Part shown: one piece after another, positions 20,652 through 23,278 of the stretch
Layout of the letters: each line of letters begins with the position of its first letter
Position numbering within the stretch: the first letter of the stretch is position 1
Origin: an uncultured Lachnospiraceae bacterium
GTDB lineage: Bacteria; Bacillota; Clostridia; Lachnospirales; Lachnospiraceae
Direction of reading: 5' to 3'
NCBI GenBank assembly: GCA_934343915.1
Contig: CAKRIL010000046.1
Location: forward strand, 1-23,278
DNA: 23,278 nt
Position numbers and translations under genes: made by a program
Notes under the pieces: model-generated
What the model saw: the letters and a program-made list of their open reading frames with translations, nothing else
Database searches by the model: none
Told to the model about the DNA's origin: nothing

Positions 20652-23278
20652 ATGGCTAACAAATGGGTTTATACCTTCAAAGAAGGTAACATGTCCATGA
20701 GAAACCTTCTCGGTGGTAAGGGTGCTAACCTTGCCGAGATGACAGAAATCGGTCTTCCGGTACCACAGGGTTTCACTATAACAACAGAGGCTTGTACTCA
20801 GTATTATGAGGACGGTCGTAAGATTAACGATGAGATTATGGCACAGGCTATGGAAGGTGTAGCTTGGATGGAGAAGGAGAACGGCAAGAAGTTCGGTGAC
20901 CTTAAGAATCCATTACTCGTTTCCGTACGTTCCGGAGCCAGAGCATCCATGCCTGGTATGATGGATACAATTCTTAACTTAGGTCTCAATGACGAAGTAG
21001 TTGCCGCTATGATAGCAGGTAATCCGGATCCTAAGTTCGAGAGATTTGTATATGATTCTTACAGACGTTTCATTCAGATGTTCTCCGACGTTGTTATGGA
21101 GGTTGGTAAGAAGTACTTCGAGCAGCTCATCGACAAGATGAAGGAAGAGAAGGGTGTTAAGTATGATGTAGACCTTACTGCTGCTGACCTTAAGACATTG
21201 GCTGAGCAGTTTAAGGCAGAGTATAAGAACCAGTTAGGTTCAGATTTCCCATCAGACCCTGTTGAGCAGTTAAAGCTTGCTATCGAGGCTGTATTCCGTT
21301 CATGGGACAACCCTCGTGCCAACGTATATCGTCGTGACAATGATATCCCTTATTCATGGGGTACAGCAGTCAACGTAATGCCAATGGTATTCGGTAACTT
21401 AAATGATAATTCCGGTACAGGTGTTGCATTTACCCGTGACCCTGCAACAGGTGAGAAGAAGCTTATGGGTGAGTTCCTTACCAATGCACAGGGCGAGGAC
21501 GTTGTTGCCGGTGTTCGTACACCAATGCCAATCACTCAGATGGCTGAGAAGTTCCCTGAAGCTTATGAGCAGTTTATCAAGGTATGTGATATCCTTGAGG
21601 GACATTATCATGATATGCAGGATATGGAGTTCACGGTTGAGAACGGTAAGCTCTATATGCTTCAGTGCCGTAATGGTAAGAGAACAGCACAGGCTGCTCT
21701 TAAGATTGCATGTGATTTAGTAGATGAGGGAATGAAGACAGAGCAGGAAGCAGTTGCTATGATTGACCCTCGTAACTTAGACACATTATTACATCCACAG
21801 TTCGATGCTAAGGCTCTTAAGGCTGCAACACCACTTGGAAAGGGACTTGGTGCTTCTCCTGGTGCTGCTTGTGGTAAGGTTGTATTCACAGCAGATGATG
21901 CAGTAGAGTGGAAGGCAAGAGGCGAGAAGGTAGTTCTTGTTCGTCTTGAGACATCACCTGAGGATATTACAGGTATGAAGGCTGCTCAGGGTATCCTCAC
22001 AGTTCGTGGTGGTATGACATCACACGCAGCCGTTGTTGCCCGTGGTATGGGTACATGCTGTGTATCCGGATGCGGCGACATCAACATGGATGAGGAGAAC
22101 AAGAAGTTCACACTTAACGGACAGACATTCGTTGAGGGCTCAGAGATTTCCATTGATGGTACAACAGGTAACATCTATGCAGGTCTTATCCCAACAGTTG
22201 ACGCTAAGATTGCCGGTGAGTTCGGACGTATCATGGCTTGGGCTGACAAGTACAGAAGACTTAAGGTTAGAACCAATGCAGATACACCGGCTGATGCTAA
22301 GAAGGCAAGAGAGCTCGGCGCAGAGGGTATCGGTCTCTGCCGTACAGAGCATATGTTCTTCGAAGAGAGCAGAATTGCAGCATTCCGTGAGATGATTTGT
22401 TCAGATACAGTTGAAGAGAGAGAGAAGGCTCTTGAGAAGATTCTTCCATATCAGCAGGATGACTTCACTAAGCTCTATGAGGCTCTTGAGGGTAATCCGG
22501 TATGTATCAGATTCCTTGACCCACCTCTTCATGAGTTCGTTCCTACTGAGGAAGATGACATTAAGAAGCTTGCTGATGCACAGGGCAAGTCTGTTGAAGA
22601 TATTAAGGCAATTATCGCATCACTTCATGAGTTCAACCCAATGATGGGACACAGAGGATGCCGTCTTGCCGTAACATATCCTGAGATTGCTAAGATGCAG
22701 ACTAAGGCTGTTATCCGTGCAGCTATCACAACCAAGAAGAACCATCCTGATTGGGAAGTTAAGCCTGAGATTATGATTCCTCTTGTATGTGAGGTTAAGG
22801 AGCTTAAGTTCGTTAAGAAGATCGTTGTTGAGACAGCTGACGCTGAGATTGCTGCTTCAGGCATCAACCTTGAGTATGAAGTAGGTACAATGATCGAGAT
22901 TCCAAGAGCTGCTCTTACAGCTGATGAGATTGCTAAGGAAGCTGATTTCTTCTGCTTCGGTACTAACGACCTTACACAGATGACATTCGGTTTCTCCCGT
23001 GATGATGCAGGTAAGTTCTTAAATGCTTACTACGACACCAAGATTTTTGAGAACGATCCATTCGCTAAGCTTGACCAGACAGGTGTAGGCAAGCTTATGG
23101 AGATGACTCTTAAGCTTGGAAGACCGGTTAATCCGAACCTCCATGTAGGTATCTGCGGTGAGCACGGCGGTGACCCAACATCCGTTGAGTTCTGCCACAA
23201 GATTGGTCTTGATTATGTATCATGTTCACCATTCCGTGTACCTGTAGCAAGACTTGCTGCTGCACAGGCTGCTATTGC
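20652..23278 (+). CDS. ppdK: Pyruvate phosphate dikinase (3' end cut by window edge)
   Basis: It interconverts pyruvate, ATP and phosphate with phosphoenolpyruvate, AMP and pyrophosphate, and in anaerobes often runs in the glycolytic direction. The 875 codons present are nearly the full family length (about 875-880), so only a few residues are missing. The N-terminal ATP-grasp domain includes GGKGANLAEM and SVRSGARASMPGMMDT. The swivelling phosphohistidine domain has GGMTSHAAVVARG with His458, and the preceding Thr456 is the regulatory threonine in other species. The C-terminal PEP/pyruvate barrel has GLCRTEHMF and GICGEHGGDP with the catalytic Cys835. AGGAGG lies 7 bases before the ATG. Codon use is biased, as expected for a highly expressed gene. 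Tandem Rex-like sites lie upstream. Confidence 0.97.
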   Translation, partial: MANKWVYTFKEGNMSMRNLLGGKGANLAEMTEIGLPVPQGFTITTEACTQYYEDGRKINDEIMAQAMEGVAWMEKENGKKFGDLKNPLLVSVRSGARASMPGMMDTILNLGLNDEVVAAMIAGNPDPKFERFVYDSYRRFIQMFSDVVMEVGKKYFEQLIDKMKEEKGVKYDVDLTAADLKTLAEQFKAEYKNQLGSDFPSDPVEQLKLAIEAVFRSWDNPRANVYRRDNDIPYSWGTAVNVMPMVFGNLNDNSGTGVAFTRDPATGEKKLMGEFLTNAQGEDVVAGVRTPMPITQMAEKFPEAYEQFIKVCDILEGHYHDMQDMEFTVENGKLYMLQCRNGKRTAQAALKIACDLVDEGMKTEQEAVAMIDPRNLDTLLHPQFDAKALKAATPLGKGLGASPGAACGKVVFTADDAVEWKARGEKVVLVRLETSPEDITGMKAAQGILTVRGGMTSHAAVVARGMGTCCVSGCGDINMDEENKKFTLNGQTFVEGSEISIDGTTGNIYAGLIPTVDAKIAGEFGRIMAWADKYRRLKVRTNADTPADAKKARELGAEGIGLCRTEHMFFEESRIAAFREMICSDTVEEREKALEKILPYQQDDFTKLYEALEGNPVCIRFLDPPLHEFVPTEEDDIKKLADAQGKSVEDIKAIIASLHEFNPMMGHRGCRLAVTYPEIAKMQTKAVIRAAITTKKNHPDWEVKPEIMIPLVCEVKELKFVKKIVVETADAEIAASGINLEYEVGTMIEIPRAALTADEIAKEADFFCFGTNDLTQMTFGFSRDDAGKFLNAYYDTKIFENDPFAKLDQTGVGKLMEMTLKLGRPVNPNLHVGICGEHGGDPTSVEFCHKIGLDYVSCSPFRVPVARLAAAQAAI

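Overview
The window looks like a chromosomal segment from an anaerobic, low-to-moderate-GC Firmicute, most likely a Lachnospiraceae-type clostridium. This rests on the gene families and order (era-recO-single-chain glyS, pyruvate phosphate dikinase, ECF riboflavin uptake under an FMN riboswitch), on tRNA genes without encoded CCA, on a tRNA-Leu with anticodon AAG, and on frequent CTT leucine codons. I cannot name the species. Most of the window is ordinary housekeeping DNA. There is no phage, CRISPR array, transposase or rRNA.

Layout. (1) 96-667: ribosomal protein L20, then a stand-alone tRNA-Asn with its own promoter and terminator. (2) 683-964: copy 1 of a dispersed palindromic element. (3) 994-3500, minus strand: an uncharacterised pair made of a small HEAT-repeat protein and a 685-residue protein with an N-terminal cNMP-binding-like domain. 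It is divergent from a membrane-anchored protein with a degenerate Mrr-type nuclease fold (3584-4057). (4) 4121-4512: two divergent tRNA-Leu genes, CAG and AAG. (5) 4667-7482: a small membrane protein, IMP dehydrogenase (guaB) and a membrane-anchored amidase. (6) 7555-9032: a YcxB-like membrane protein on the minus strand, divergent from an FMN riboswitch and ribU. (7) 9161-17690: an M16C zinc protease, era, recO, glyS, pepF and a ywlG-type gene. (8) 17718-18370: copy 2 of the palindromic element and a gene-poor stretch. (9) 18371-20432: a small unknown ORF and a zinc-ribbon/transmembrane/extracellular sensor-like protein. (10) 20652-end: ppdK, cut by the window edge a few codons before its expected end.

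Regulation that can be read from the sequence: near-consensus sigma-A promoters with 16-18 bp spacers stand before most transcription units. Several bidirectional terminators separate convergent genes. The FMN riboswitch probably controls ribU translation. Two tandem TTGTGRA-N4-TTCASAA palindromes before ppdK resemble Rex (NADH/NAD+) operators. All three tRNA genes, and the HEAT-gene mRNA, carry a hairpin that begins within a few bases of the predicted transcription start.

The most unusual items are: the pair of ~285-bp fold-back elements sharing a 71-bp core (68/71 identical) in opposite orientation about 17 kb apart; the tandem Rex-like operators; the tRNA-Leu(AAG); the shared 5'-leader hairpins; and the uncharacterised HEAT/cNMP-like gene pair. 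No complete new defence or metabolic system is evident.
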